A DNA stretch of 5,992 nucleotides. Source: an uncultured Alphaproteobacteria bacterium. GTDB taxonomy: Bacteria > Pseudomonadota > Alphaproteobacteria > UBA7887. The notes under the pieces are model-generated. The model saw only the letters and a program-made list of their open reading frames with translations, was not told the origin of the DNA and made no database searches. Made by a program: the position numbers and the translations under genes. Where the stretch lies: contig CAJWOI010000180.1 in NCBI GenBank assembly GCA_913044255.1, positions 1-5,992 on the forward strand, in the 5' to 3' direction. Shown here piece by piece: positions 1 through 5,661 of this stretch. Every line of letters begins with the position of its first letter. Positions within the stretch are counted from its first letter, which is position 1.

Positions 1-759
1 GTTCAGCCCTGCAACCCCTAAAATCGTCAGTACCAACACCAGCTTCAACAACAGTGACAAGCCATAGGCCGTAGTCACGAATTCACTGGGCGAGGCGATC
101 ACTTCGATCAGCATGAGCACGCCGGCAACAGCCAGTATCAGCACAATCACCAGTGCATTGTTGCCGAAGCGGCGCATTGTCCAATGCATGAACTCCAGAT
201 CGACTGACCGAGTGAGCAGCAGCAGGGGAAACAGCGAGCCTATCCAGCAAGCGAAAGCGGAGAAATGCAATATGACGGCCACTCGAGCCGTGATGCTCAA
301 CACCGACACATGGCCCGCCAGAGTGAAGCTGAAGGCGACGGCGAGCAATGCCACGCCGTGCAGAATTAGCAGGGATATCCGGTCTGGTGGTTGGTTCAAC
401 TGCCGGGCTTTGCGCAGGAAGAGCCAGTTGGACAGGATAACTGCTACGAAGCCTGCCAAGCGGAAAAACGTCACATCACCCAGCTGGGTGTCCAGTAATA
501 ACGATGCCATACTCCAATCGAACATGGCAGCCAGACCGTCGTCGTTCACCAGGCCTACCTGGATAAAGAAATTGGCGAGCACTGCCTGGAAACCCAGCAT
601 GGCTCCGAGGTTGATATACACGAGCAGAGTATGAACGGTCTGCCGGTGGCCATCGCTGTAGAGCCTCAGACAGAGGCTACCGCCGGCAATGCTGGCGGCA
701 CCGAAATAGACAAGTAGTTTGCAGACCAGGCTGGCCAGCTCCCAACTAGATATGGGCAT
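1..759 (-). CDS. copD: CopD-family copper-transport membrane protein, 3' end cut by the window edge
   Basis: Reading the reverse strand from ATG at 759 gives 253 residues with no stop before the left edge, so the C-terminus is missing. The protein is a chain of hydrophobic segments. The CopD signature is visible: GH (H150), then H165, W172 and G174 in the arrangement H-x6-W-x-G, followed by a loop with Arg residues near 196, and later AYG-x5-LK (Y232, K239) ending in the GLN where family members continue. CopD proteins are inner-membrane proteins implicated in copper uptake or resistance, often paired with the periplasmic copper binder CopC; any partner lies outside this window. In-frame TAA TAA codons lie just upstream, which fixes ATG759 as the first usable ATG, although no clear Shine-Dalgarno sequence precedes it. 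The family assignment is by motif recognition; the transported ion is inferred. Confidence 0.85.
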   Translation of the reverse strand, partial: MPISSWELASLVCKLLVYFGAASIAGGSLCLRLYSDGHRQTVHTLLVYINLGAMLGFQAVLANFFIQVGLVNDDGLAAMFDWSMASLLLDTQLGDVTFFRLAGFVAVILSNWLFLRKARQLNQPPDRISLLILHGVALLAVAFSFTLAGHVSVLSITARVAVILHFSAFACWIGSLFPLLLLTRSVDLEFMHWTMRRFGNNALVIVLILAVAGVLMLIEVIASPSEFVTTAYGLSLLLKLVLVLTILGVAGLN

Positions 760-812
760 GATATGTGGTTGTTTTTATTAACTATTAACAGGACGCCAAC
801 TAGCAGCATATC

Positions 813-840
813 ACTATCTATCTTAGAGGATAATATGCAA
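813..840 (-). promoter_or_regulatory. Weak sigma70-like promoter candidate for the CopD gene
   Basis: On the reverse strand TTGCAT (840-835) is followed after 16 bases by GATAGT (818-813), about 50 bases upstream of the start codon. Each box matches the consensus at four of six positions. It sits directly downstream of the 11-bp tandem repeat. The call rests only on box similarity and placement. Confidence 0.25.
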
Positions 841-860
841 CTCCCGCAAAACTCCCGCAA
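839..860. repeat. Perfect 11-bp tandem duplication upstream of the CopD gene
   Basis: AACTCCCGCAA occurs at 839-849 and again at 850-860 with no mismatch and no spacer. The pair abuts the -35 candidate of the CopD gene and ends three bases before the 18-bp repeat at 864. It could be a direct-repeat operator or a simple slippage duplication; the sequence does not decide. Confidence 0.6.
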
Positions 861-863
861 TGT

Positions 864-881
864 GGTACTGACAAGTTAACT
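864..881 (+). repeat. Left copy of an 18-bp inverted repeat (possible transposon or MITE end)
   Basis: GGTACTGACAAGTTAACT is the exact reverse complement of 1952-1969 and matches the reverse complement of 1006-1023 at 17 of 18 positions. Similarity stops abruptly at the ends of the 18-mer, as expected of terminal inverted repeats. No clear target-site duplication is visible beside it. I do not recognise the element family. Confidence 0.65.
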
Positions 882-890
882 TCGACTGTT

Positions 891-900
891 GGGTCGGAGC
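891..900 (+). repeat. GGGTCGGAGC REP-like signature, copy 1
   Basis: The identical 10-mer recurs at 3998-4007, and a two-mismatch variant GGGTCAGATC is at 5552-5561. All three are intergenic, on the plus strand, and followed within a few bases by an A/T-rich tract. From memory, GGGGTC-R-GAG strings are often seen beside REP-associated (Y1/RAYT) transposase elements, but no such gene is present here. Confidence 0.4.
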
Positions 901-1005
901 TACAAAATTTCAGTAAAACCCCCTGTATTCCTGATTATTGGCACCACTTAGACTGAAGTTTGCTTGCAAAACAGGCGGCAAATTCCCACTTTTCAGACCA
1001 AAAAT

Positions 1006-1023
1006 AGCTAACTTGTCAGTACC
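1006..1023 (-). repeat. Middle copy of the 18-bp repeat, inverted relative to 864-881
   Basis: This copy reads AGCTAACTTGTCAGTACC on the plus strand and differs from the copy at 1952-1969 only at its third base. With 864-881 it encloses 160 bases in total, which contain no credible open frame. That layout fits a MITE-like non-autonomous element, although no target duplication is seen. Confidence 0.6.
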
Positions 1024-1045
1024 ATCTAAAGCAATTTCTAGGATT

Positions 1046-1065
1046 ATTGGAGATCCTGTTCCAAT
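1046..1065. repeat. Small hairpin in the leader of the cassette-like region
   Basis: ATTGGA (1046-1051) pairs with TCCAAT (1060-1065) across an 8-base loop. There is no following T-run, so it is not a convincing terminator. The rest of 1024-1132 holds nothing else I can name. Confidence 0.3.
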
Positions 1066-1132
1066 TCAAAAGACTAGGGATTAGACTTCAAATCGGCCTA
1101 CCGTAGATACTGAGGGGTCACTTTATACAAAT

Positions 1133-1140
1133 GTTAGGCG
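1133..1140 (+). other. Integron core-site-like GTTAGGCG upstream of the small gene
   Basis: GTTAGGC fits the attC R' consensus GTTRRRY and lies 24 bases before the start codon at 1164, the usual distance in integron gene cassettes. It is the reverse complement of CGCCTAAC at 1571-1578. A convincing left half of an attC further upstream (R'' of RYYYAAC type) was not found; GCCTACC at 1096-1102 is too close and imperfect. Confidence 0.45.
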
Positions 1141-1152
1141 GTCACACTTAGC

Positions 1153-1157
1153 AGGAG
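1153..1157 (+). promoter_or_regulatory. Ribosome binding site AGGAG
   Basis: AGGAG is placed six bases before ATG1164, a near-ideal spacing. It supports both the reality of the small gene and this start codon. Confidence 0.75.
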
Positions 1158-1163
1158 TAATAA

Positions 1164-1568
1164 ATGGATTATCTGGTACTTATCCATATCGTTTCAATCT
1201 CATTCTGGCTCGGTGTTATTAGTGTTGAGGTTATATTTGAACGAGCCAAAATGGATAAAGGTTCAATTGTGCTTTTACACAAGCTTACGGATAGGTATGT
1301 TGAATTGCCGATAATTTTGATAGTGTTTATCACTGGTGTTTTACTTTGGGAGAGAGCAGCGTGGTCAACTGAGTTTATTCCTAAAGTGCTGTTTGGTTTT
1401 GGTGCAATAGCTCTAAATGTACTCTGTTATTACTTCGTCGAGAAGCGGACGATTGAACCAGTCGCATTCCTTACACAATCGACTCATATTCTTTGGGTTG
1501 TTTTTCCTGGCATTTTTTGTTTTGTTTCAGCCGCTTATCTTGGGGGGAGTCATGCAGGGTGGTGGTAA
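1164..1568 (+). CDS. Small four-helix membrane protein in a cassette-like setting (CopD/HemJ/DUF2269-like topology, function unknown)
   Basis: The 134-residue product has four hydrophobic segments at about residues 4-24, 46-62, 73-92 and 107-126. The first carries H8 and W15-x-G17, an H-x6-W-x-G pattern shared with CopD, HemJ and DUF2269-type four-helix proteins where the His can bind haem or metal. Further histidines are H39, H108 and H130, and the C-terminus ends in GWW. I cannot name the family with certainty. The start is well supported by AGGAG six bases upstream. The gene is AT-rich compared with its neighbours and is flanked by GTTAGGCG and CGCCTAAC, the hallmarks of an integron gene cassette, so acquisition by transfer is likely. 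It diverges from the CopD gene and no partner gene follows it. No intrinsic terminator is seen downstream. That it is a real gene is fairly sure; any haem or copper role is inference. Confidence 0.75.
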   Translation: MDYLVLIHIVSISFWLGVISVEVIFERAKMDKGSIVLLHKLTDRYVELPIILIVFITGVLLWERAAWSTEFIPKVLFGFGAIALNVLCYYFVEKRTIEPVAFLTQSTHILWVVFPGIFCFVSAAYLGGSHAGWW

Positions 1569-1570
1569 AT

Positions 1571-1605
1571 CGCCTAACAAGTTGCTCAAATCGGACTTGT
1601 GCCAC
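1571..1605 (+). other. Left half of an attC-like recombination site, right half missing
   Basis: Three bases after the TAA stop comes CGCCTAACAAGTTGCTC, where GCCTAAC (1572-1578) fits the R'' consensus RYYYAAC, and the bases after it, up to TCGGAC (1591-1596), resemble common gammaproteobacterial attC left arms. A complete attC would end with GTTRRRY 57-141 bases on, and none is present. GTCCG at 1623-1627 can pair with CGGAC at 1592-1596, but the following GTTGGCC does not match the core and belongs to another repeat family. I read this as a truncated site; chance resemblance is possible. Confidence 0.45.
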
Positions 1606-1621
1606 CTGATCCACAGTGAAA

Positions 1622-1645
1622 GGTCCGCTGTTGGCCGAAAGCGGA
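1622..1645. repeat. Hairpin-forming pair of the GCC-RAW-AGCGGA repeat
   Basis: TCCGCTGTTGGC (1624-1635) and GCCGAAAGCGGA (1634-1645) overlap head to head, so TCCGCT and AGCGGA can form a 6-bp stem. The same 12-mer returns exactly at 1691-1702 and as GCCAATAGCGGA at 1999-2010. The elements look like a dispersed intergenic repeat. Confidence 0.5.
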
Positions 1646-1690
1646 AGTGCCCGGATTCAAATTCCTAATTCTTGACCATTCATCAGTTCA

Positions 1691-1702
1691 GCCGAAAGCG
1701 GA
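1691..1702 (+). repeat. GCCGAAAGCGGA repeat, direct copy
   Basis: This is identical over 12 bases to 1634-1645 and 57 bases further on. It lacks the inverted partner that the first copy has. Confidence 0.5.
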
Positions 1703-1718
1703 CATTTGGTTCTATGTA

Positions 1719-1835
1719 TGTTGATTTGCACTTAAAACTGACCCGGGATTTGCGGAATTAGTTGACCCGGCCAAATAGAGTAGACAAAGGGCTTGGCAGC
1801 ATTGTTTACGGGTCAAAATTCAATGCAAATAATTA
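1719..1835. mobile_element. Inverted pair of IS21-like ends without a transposase (remnant or miniature element)
   Basis: The plus strand from 1719 reads TGTTGATTTGCAC and then TGACCCGGG at 1739-1747. The reverse strand from 1835 inward shows ATTTGCA (1830-1824) and TGACCCG (1815-1809) with the same 8-base spacing between the two blocks. By eye the two 29-base arms (1719-1747 and 1835-1807) agree at 19 positions. A further TGACCCGG lies inside at 1763-1770. Ends starting with TG and carrying repeated internal blocks are typical of IS21-family elements, and the TGACCC-type block is what I associate with them. Only about 60 bases remain between the arms, so no istA/istB genes exist here, and no flanking target duplication is apparent. 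The family label is inference; the paired structure is directly visible. Confidence 0.5.
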
Positions 1836-1841
1836 GGGTAA

Positions 1842-1886
1842 TTGGATCAATTTTGGATGCAATTTAATAGGTATATTGGATAATTT
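1842..1886 (+). repeat. Three loose copies of TTGGAT followed by AATTT
   Basis: TTGGAT occurs at 1842-1847, 1853-1858 and 1876-1881, each followed within two bases by AATTT. The copies have irregular spacing and lie in AT-rich sequence between the IS-like remnant and the 18-bp repeat. Degenerate duplication is the simplest reading. Confidence 0.35.
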
Positions 1887-1951
1887 CGGGCGGAAATCGA
1901 TGGCGCTTATACATTTTTGCTTTGTTCATGACAAGATTCTGGCAGATCGGG

Positions 1952-1969
1952 AGTTAACTTGTCAGTACC
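1952..1969 (-). repeat. Right copy of the 18-bp repeat, perfect inverse of 864-881
   Basis: AGTTAACTTGTCAGTACC lies 45 bases beyond the stop codon of the dehydrogenase gene. Together with 864-881 it brackets about 1.1 kb that holds the small membrane-protein gene and all the IS-like debris. It may be the far end of one element or an independent remnant of the same family. Confidence 0.6.
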
Positions 1970-1998
1970 GTGTGTTGCGTTGACCGGTTGAGGCCGCA

Positions 1999-2010
1999 GC
2001 CAATAGCGGA
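1999..2010 (+). repeat. GCCAATAGCGGA repeat next to the dehydrogenase stop
   Basis: This copy differs at two positions from GCCGAAAGCGGA (1634-1645, 1691-1702). It ends five bases before the TAA of the dehydrogenase gene, so it would lie at the start of that gene's 3' untranslated region. The neighbouring CCGC/GCGG pairing on the reverse strand is only four bases long and has no T-run. Confidence 0.4.
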
Positions 2011-2014
2011 CGAT

Positions 2015-3901
2015 TTATTCATCCGCCAGACCGAACACAACCAGCGCGTTGCCAGGAATGTGAAGGTTATAACCGTAACCTGCGTTGACGTACATCAACC
2101 CGTGGGCGATCAAAACACCGCCGCCACTAAATGATCCACCGGTTGCCTCCTCGCCCGATACGGTTTGATACTTACCCAATAAGTTCTTTTCCCATAGTAC
2201 GGTCCCATCCTCGCGGGAATAAATCCGAATTCGTCCGTCAAGATGACCGGCGATGACGGCACCAGGAATAGCCGTGATAGCTTGTGAAATACCTGGAGTA
2301 CAAAACGGCGTATCATAGCAAACATCGGTTGGCGCTGGTGCCGACCAGATGATTTCACCGGTCCCTGCATTCACCGAATACACACCAGGCTTAGCCGACG
2401 TCTCCCATTTGTAGCGCTGCTCGTCGTTAAAAAAATTAAGGTCGTTAATGGGTATGTAGAGACTGTCGCTCTCTGCCGCAATACCAAAATGCACACCACC
2501 CTGGATGCCGCCACGACCCACAGCAGTTCGCCACAATGTCTCACCCGAATCAGGATCAATGCCCATAGCGTGACCAGATTTTTGGCCACCAACAACAATG
2601 TCGCTGCCATCGGGTAAGTTCACAAGTATTGGGTGTGAGCCAAAATCGTAATCAGGGCCATCTTCCTCGGGACAGTTCGAATTATCGGTTCCGGGGAAGC
2701 CGAGAAAGCATGCTGTGTTCCATGCGTCATTTTGCGTCTGTTGGGCGACCCAGATTTTTTCACCGGTTTCCAAATCGAAAGCGATTATTGAATCTGAATT
2801 ACCGTCCGCAGGCGATGAATAATTTTCACCAGTACCGACATAAATTTGGTTGCGCTTGCTATCGATCGTCGGACTGGACCAAATGGGCGCACCAGAAGGT
2901 GCAAGGATGTTTGTTCCATTTGATGTTTTGCCTGCTGGTTCGGGAGGCTTGTCGGTAGTGTAGGATTTCCAATGCTGATTACCAGTAGCGGCATCGAGTG
3001 ACAACAACGCGCCTCGAAATGTGCAGCACTCGTACTCACCGTTGCCTGCAGACACAACCTCAAGGGAAGAAACGGGAACATACAAACGATCATCGTAAAT
3101 CGAGGGAGTACCGGTCATGGTTGCGTCGCGGTGATCATCAACTCGGACTTTCCAACGCAGTTCGCCGGTTCTTGCACTTACTGCATACACATTGGCAATT
3201 ACATCACCAAAGAAAATCAGCGGATCGATTGAGTCGTCATCGGCAGACCACGGGCTGATCGCTACGCCGGTGCGTACTTCAGCCGTTGCATTAAACGTCC
3301 AGCGTAAGCAACCCGTTTGTGCGTCTAACGCCCAAATAGTACCGTCCTGACTACCCATGTAGATTCCACCAGCACCGTAGACCGGTTCTGAGCGCGCCTG
3401 GATTGAATTGGGATAGGCGAACGACCATTTCACTTCTAGTCTGTGGACGTTCTCGGCAGTCAGCCCTCCGGTTTCACTGGGCTGAAAACGCGTGTTCTGC
3501 AGGTCGACGCCAAATCCTCTGGAAATCGGAGGTAGTGACGAATCGAAGCTGTGGTCTGCATCGCATGCGGGAGCTAAGACAGGCTCGACCATATCCGCCA
3601 GAGATTTTCCGCTGAGATATTCCGCAACGGCAACTCGATCGCTTGATGACAGCGCAGCTGCCTGTTCCCTCATCGCACCGTCATTTAGAACGGCGAGAAT
3701 ATTCTTAGGTCCCAAAGCACTGAGAAACACGCGGCTAGGCGCCTTATAGAATAGCTGGTCGTGACAATTCGCACAGCTTGCCGTGTACAGCGCTTCGCCG
3801 GGATGTGGTTCGTCAACGTTCTGAGCAGCTATCTGTCCGACAAATGAAACAAATGGCAATAAGAGGGCGGCCAGAGATACGGGGGAAATTCGTGACGTCA
3901 T
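2015..3901 (-). CDS. Secreted cytochrome c/PQQ beta-propeller dehydrogenase, polyvinyl-alcohol-dehydrogenase type
   Basis: The 628-residue protein starts with a signal peptide (about residues 1-26, cut near AA-QN), so it acts in the periplasm. A short cytochrome c domain follows, with the haem site CANCH (C43, C46, H47) and M77 as likely axial ligand. The rest is a PQQ-type beta-propeller: seven tryptophan-docking motifs of the form AxDxxTGxxxW end at W201, W250, W311, W384, W457, W519 and W570, and the VKW segment at about 157-159 may belong to the eighth blade. The vicinal pair C292-C293 in ECCTFRG resembles the adjacent-cysteine disulfide near PQQ in quinoprotein alcohol dehydrogenases. 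This order (haem c first, propeller second, about 630-650 residues) is that of polyvinyl alcohol dehydrogenase, which oxidises secondary alcohols to ketones. The true substrate is unknown and need not be the polymer. GGAG at 3909-3912 lies seven bases before the ATG. It is the last of three same-strand genes, 193 bases after the VOC gene. Confidence 0.85.
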   Translation of the reverse strand: MTSRISPVSLAALLLPFVSFVGQIAAQNVDEPHPGEALYTASCANCHDQLFYKAPSRVFLSALGPKNILAVLNDGAMREQAAALSSSDRVAVAEYLSGKSLADMVEPVLAPACDADHSFDSSLPPISRGFGVDLQNTRFQPSETGGLTAENVHRLEVKWSFAYPNSIQARSEPVYGAGGIYMGSQDGTIWALDAQTGCLRWTFNATAEVRTGVAISPWSADDDSIDPLIFFGDVIANVYAVSARTGELRWKVRVDDHRDATMTGTPSIYDDRLYVPVSSLEVVSAGNGEYECCTFRGALLSLDAATGNQHWKSYTTDKPPEPAGKTSNGTNILAPSGAPIWSSPTIDSKRNQIYVGTGENYSSPADGNSDSIIAFDLETGEKIWVAQQTQNDAWNTACFLGFPGTDNSNCPEEDGPDYDFGSHPILVNLPDGSDIVVGGQKSGHAMGIDPDSGETLWRTAVGRGGIQGGVHFGIAAESDSLYIPINDLNFFNDEQRYKWETSAKPGVYSVNAGTGEIIWSAPAPTDVCYDTPFCTPGISQAITAIPGAVIAGHLDGRIRIYSREDGTVLWEKNLLGKYQTVSGEEATGGSFSGGGVLIAHGLMYVNAGYGYNLHIPGNALVVFGLADE

Positions 3902-3908
3902 TTATCTA

Positions 3909-3912
3909 CTCC
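3909..3912 (-). promoter_or_regulatory. Ribosome binding site GGAG of the dehydrogenase gene
   Basis: GGAG lies seven bases upstream of ATG3901 on the reverse strand and supports that start, which also begins a clean signal peptide. Confidence 0.65.
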
Positions 3913-3997
3913 AAATCGATCTGTGTCGTCTCTGCACGCATATAGGAGGCGAAACAGACGAGCTGGCGAAATTAATAGCTAGCACAGAAAATCAAAG

Positions 3998-4007
3998 GGG
4001 TCGGAGC
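3998..4007 (+). repeat. GGGTCGGAGC REP-like signature, copy 2
   Basis: This is identical to 891-900 and sits in the 193-base gap between the dehydrogenase and VOC genes, preceded by AAAG and followed by AATTTTGC. Apart from this the gap (3902-4094) shows no convincing promoter or terminator. Confidence 0.4.
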
Positions 4008-4094
4008 AATTTTGCAATTCCATTCCAGTTAGCGCATTTACTTGCCAATATCGCGGTAGTGGCTGATTCGATTGCTTCGCTTGCTGCGAGTTTG

Positions 4095-5426
4095 CTAGTC
4101 GGTACGCGGACCTGAAAGCTGAACTTTGATTCCGTCTGGGTCCAAGAAGAACACGATACCGCCTCCGGGACCACCGCCGATTGGACCCAGCTGCTCAAAA
4201 CCGAGCTCGTTCATCGTCTTTATGGCCACGGTCAGATCTCTCACGTAGAAATTAATTCGATCGATGCCCAGATGATTAACCGGTGGCGGGTAGGACGACG
4301 CGTTGTCGTAGGGGCCCTTCCACTGCCGCAGCTGGATCGTCGCCCCGTCAGTACCTTCACCGAGGCTGATGTCCTCACCCTCGAACTCAATCGGGCCTTC
4401 AAATCCATGGGCTGCAGCGAACTCACCAGAGCCAGCCTGGGAGCCAGACTCTGATTCGGTGAACCCTAGCAGCCGGTAGAACTCTCGCGACCTCTGCAGA
4501 TCGGCCACGTTCATGTTCGTGTTTACCAGCCGCACCAGGTCAACGCCGGAGGTCGGCCCCTCACCCTCATCGGTCTCTATCAGTTTTAAGTAGATGCCGT
4601 CCTGGTCTTTCAGGAACACGAACCGCTCACCATTGGGAGCGGTAGTCGGCGCCGAAACAAATTCCACACCCTCCGCCTGGAGGTAGGCGAAGTCGCCATC
4701 AAGGTCGGTGGTCGAATAAGTAGCGTAGGCCATCCCGATGCGGTTAAGGTTGGCGTAGGGCGGCTCTTCGCGGTAGGAATTACCCCTGAATTGCACCGTG
4801 TCGACGAATGGCTGTGTGGGCGGATCTTCCAGGCTATGTAGCGAGACATAGATCAGGTAGTCGTCCGGAAACCCGAGCGATTGCGCGAAGGTAGTGCTCG
4901 TCTCCGGCCCTGCCGGGTAGATCTCGCCTATGAAGCCCAGCATGTCGTAGAAGCCTCGCTGGCGTTCCAAGTCGGACGTGTTTAGCCCGAAATAGCCCTG
5001 GCGCAAGAGCCCGAGATCGGCCTGGGTGACCTGGGTCACGCGAACGCCAAGTTCCCCACTGGGCATACCGGGAACGGTCACCTCGATTGTGTTTTCCATC
5101 TTAAGGTTCAAGGCAACGACAAGCTCACCGTTGCCGATAAAATCTTGAGACTCAACAACATTGAGCCCGTTGACCTGGATCCATGCGTTGTCGATGCCAT
5201 TATCCTGAAGGACCAGCTGTGCTGGACCATCGATGGCCCGGAATGTAGCCGAGTAAGTAGTCGGTTTTCCTTGCACGAGCTCGTAGATCTCCGGCCCGAA
5301 GCGAGTCAGGTTGGCCTCACTCGACAAGGCGGCGGGCGCAAGTGTCAAAAGGGCCAGAAACAGCGCTGATCCGGCTGCTCTGAGAGCCAGGCCTGGGCTT
5401 GTGTGGATACTCTTGATTCTATTCAT
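4095..5426 (-). CDS. Secreted two-domain VOC (glyoxalase/dioxygenase superfamily) protein with an N-terminal beta domain
   Basis: From ATG5426 the product has 443 residues. A signal peptide covers about residues 1-35 (hydrophobic core AAGSALFLALLTLAPAA), so the protein is exported. Residues 39-135 look like a small beta-sandwich (VNG, then an N-T-I-E-V strand and a closing GELGVRV strand), a module seen in other exported proteins that I cannot name. Two VOC modules follow at about 144-285 and 297-438, each with the typical DLxRxRxFYxxLGF helix and an FLKDQDG or FLDPDG hairpin. The usual metal ligands are largely absent: no His in either first strand, Arg (in LNRIG and GIDRI) where the second His is expected, and a terminal Glu only in module 1 (LKLIE). 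The reaction is therefore unknown, and a binding rather than catalytic role is possible. A GTG at 5444 in the same frame would add six residues, but GGAG at 5435-5438 is eight bases before ATG5426, which I prefer. Confidence 0.8.
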   Translation of the reverse strand: MNRIKSIHTSPGLALRAAGSALFLALLTLAPAALSSEANLTRFGPEIYELVQGKPTTYSATFRAIDGPAQLVLQDNGIDNAWIQVNGLNVVESQDFIGNGELVVALNLKMENTIEVTVPGMPSGELGVRVTQVTQADLGLLRQGYFGLNTSDLERQRGFYDMLGFIGEIYPAGPETSTTFAQSLGFPDDYLIYVSLHSLEDPPTQPFVDTVQFRGNSYREEPPYANLNRIGMAYATYSTTDLDGDFAYLQAEGVEFVSAPTTAPNGERFVFLKDQDGIYLKLIETDEGEGPTSGVDLVRLVNTNMNVADLQRSREFYRLLGFTESESGSQAGSGEFAAAHGFEGPIEFEGEDISLGEGTDGATIQLRQWKGPYDNASSYPPPVNHLGIDRINFYVRDLTVAIKTMNELGFEQLGPIGGGPGGGIVFFLDPDGIKVQLSGPRTD

Positions 5427-5434
5427 AGTTGTTT

Positions 5435-5438
5435 CTCC
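5435..5438 (-). promoter_or_regulatory. Ribosome binding site GGAG that decides the VOC start
   Basis: GGAGAAA precedes ATG5426 with eight bases between GGAG and the ATG. The alternative GTG5444 has no such site in front of it, so the shorter protein is favoured. Confidence 0.7.
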
Positions 5439-5551
5439 AGGCACAAGAAGTCACTTCGTGTGGCAGTAAACGACGGCCCTGGCACAATCCGAGAAGAAGT
5501 GTGTGGTGGGCTTAGCGGCGTGCTTTGGTGCGAAAACACAAAAAGAAAAAA

Positions 5552-5561
5552 GGGTCAGATC
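5552..5561 (+). repeat. GGGTCAGATC REP-like signature, copy 3
   Basis: This differs at two positions from the copies at 891 and 3998, is preceded by an A-rich run and followed by TATTTTC. It lies in the 235-base gap between the VOC gene and the monooxygenase gene. Confidence 0.35.
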
Positions 5562-5604
5562 TATTTTCTAACCAAGAATGACCAAATTAGTCTTTGCATC
5601 AAAT

Positions 5605-5634
5605 TTGATAAAGAAATAGATTCAAACAAGTCAA
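5605..5634 (-). promoter_or_regulatory. Weak sigma70-like promoter candidate for the VOC gene
   Basis: On the reverse strand TTGACT (5634-5629) is followed after 18 bases by TATCAA (5610-5605). The -35 box matches at five positions and the -10 at four. It lies about 180 bases before ATG5426, and the leader would contain the REP-like copy at 5552. If real, the VOC gene has its own promoter rather than depending on the monooxygenase gene. Confidence 0.25.
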
Positions 5635-5661
5635 TCTCTCCTTCGCCTCCAATTACTTTAA

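Noticed and set aside
113..634. Plus-strand open frame of 173 codons
   Set aside because: It lies antisense to the CopD gene, whose membrane motifs are unmistakable; the plus-strand translation is low-complexity and Ser/Arg/Thr-rich with no recognisable domain.
666..860. Minus-strand frame of 64 codons overlapping the start of the CopD gene
   Set aside because: It is out of frame with CopD, and its second half is a shadow of the CopD coding sequence; no supporting ribosome binding site.
1572..1636. Complete 65-base attC ending in GTTGGCC
   Set aside because: CGGAC and GTCCG pair, but GTTGGCC violates GTTRRRY and the arm spacings (13 versus 2 bases) are badly unequal; GTCCGCTGTTGGCC belongs to the GCC-RAW-AGCGGA repeat.
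1417..1668. Plus-strand frame running out of the small membrane-protein gene
   Set aside because: It overlaps 1164-1568 in another frame and would read through the attC-like arm and repeat DNA.
1991..2014. Intrinsic terminator of the dehydrogenase gene
   Set aside because: The CCGC/GCGG stem is only four base pairs and no T-run follows on the reverse strand.
3992..4198. Minus-strand frame of 68 codons at the 3' end of the VOC gene
   Set aside because: It is mostly a shifted-frame shadow of the VOC C-terminus, with no ribosome binding site or similarity I can see.
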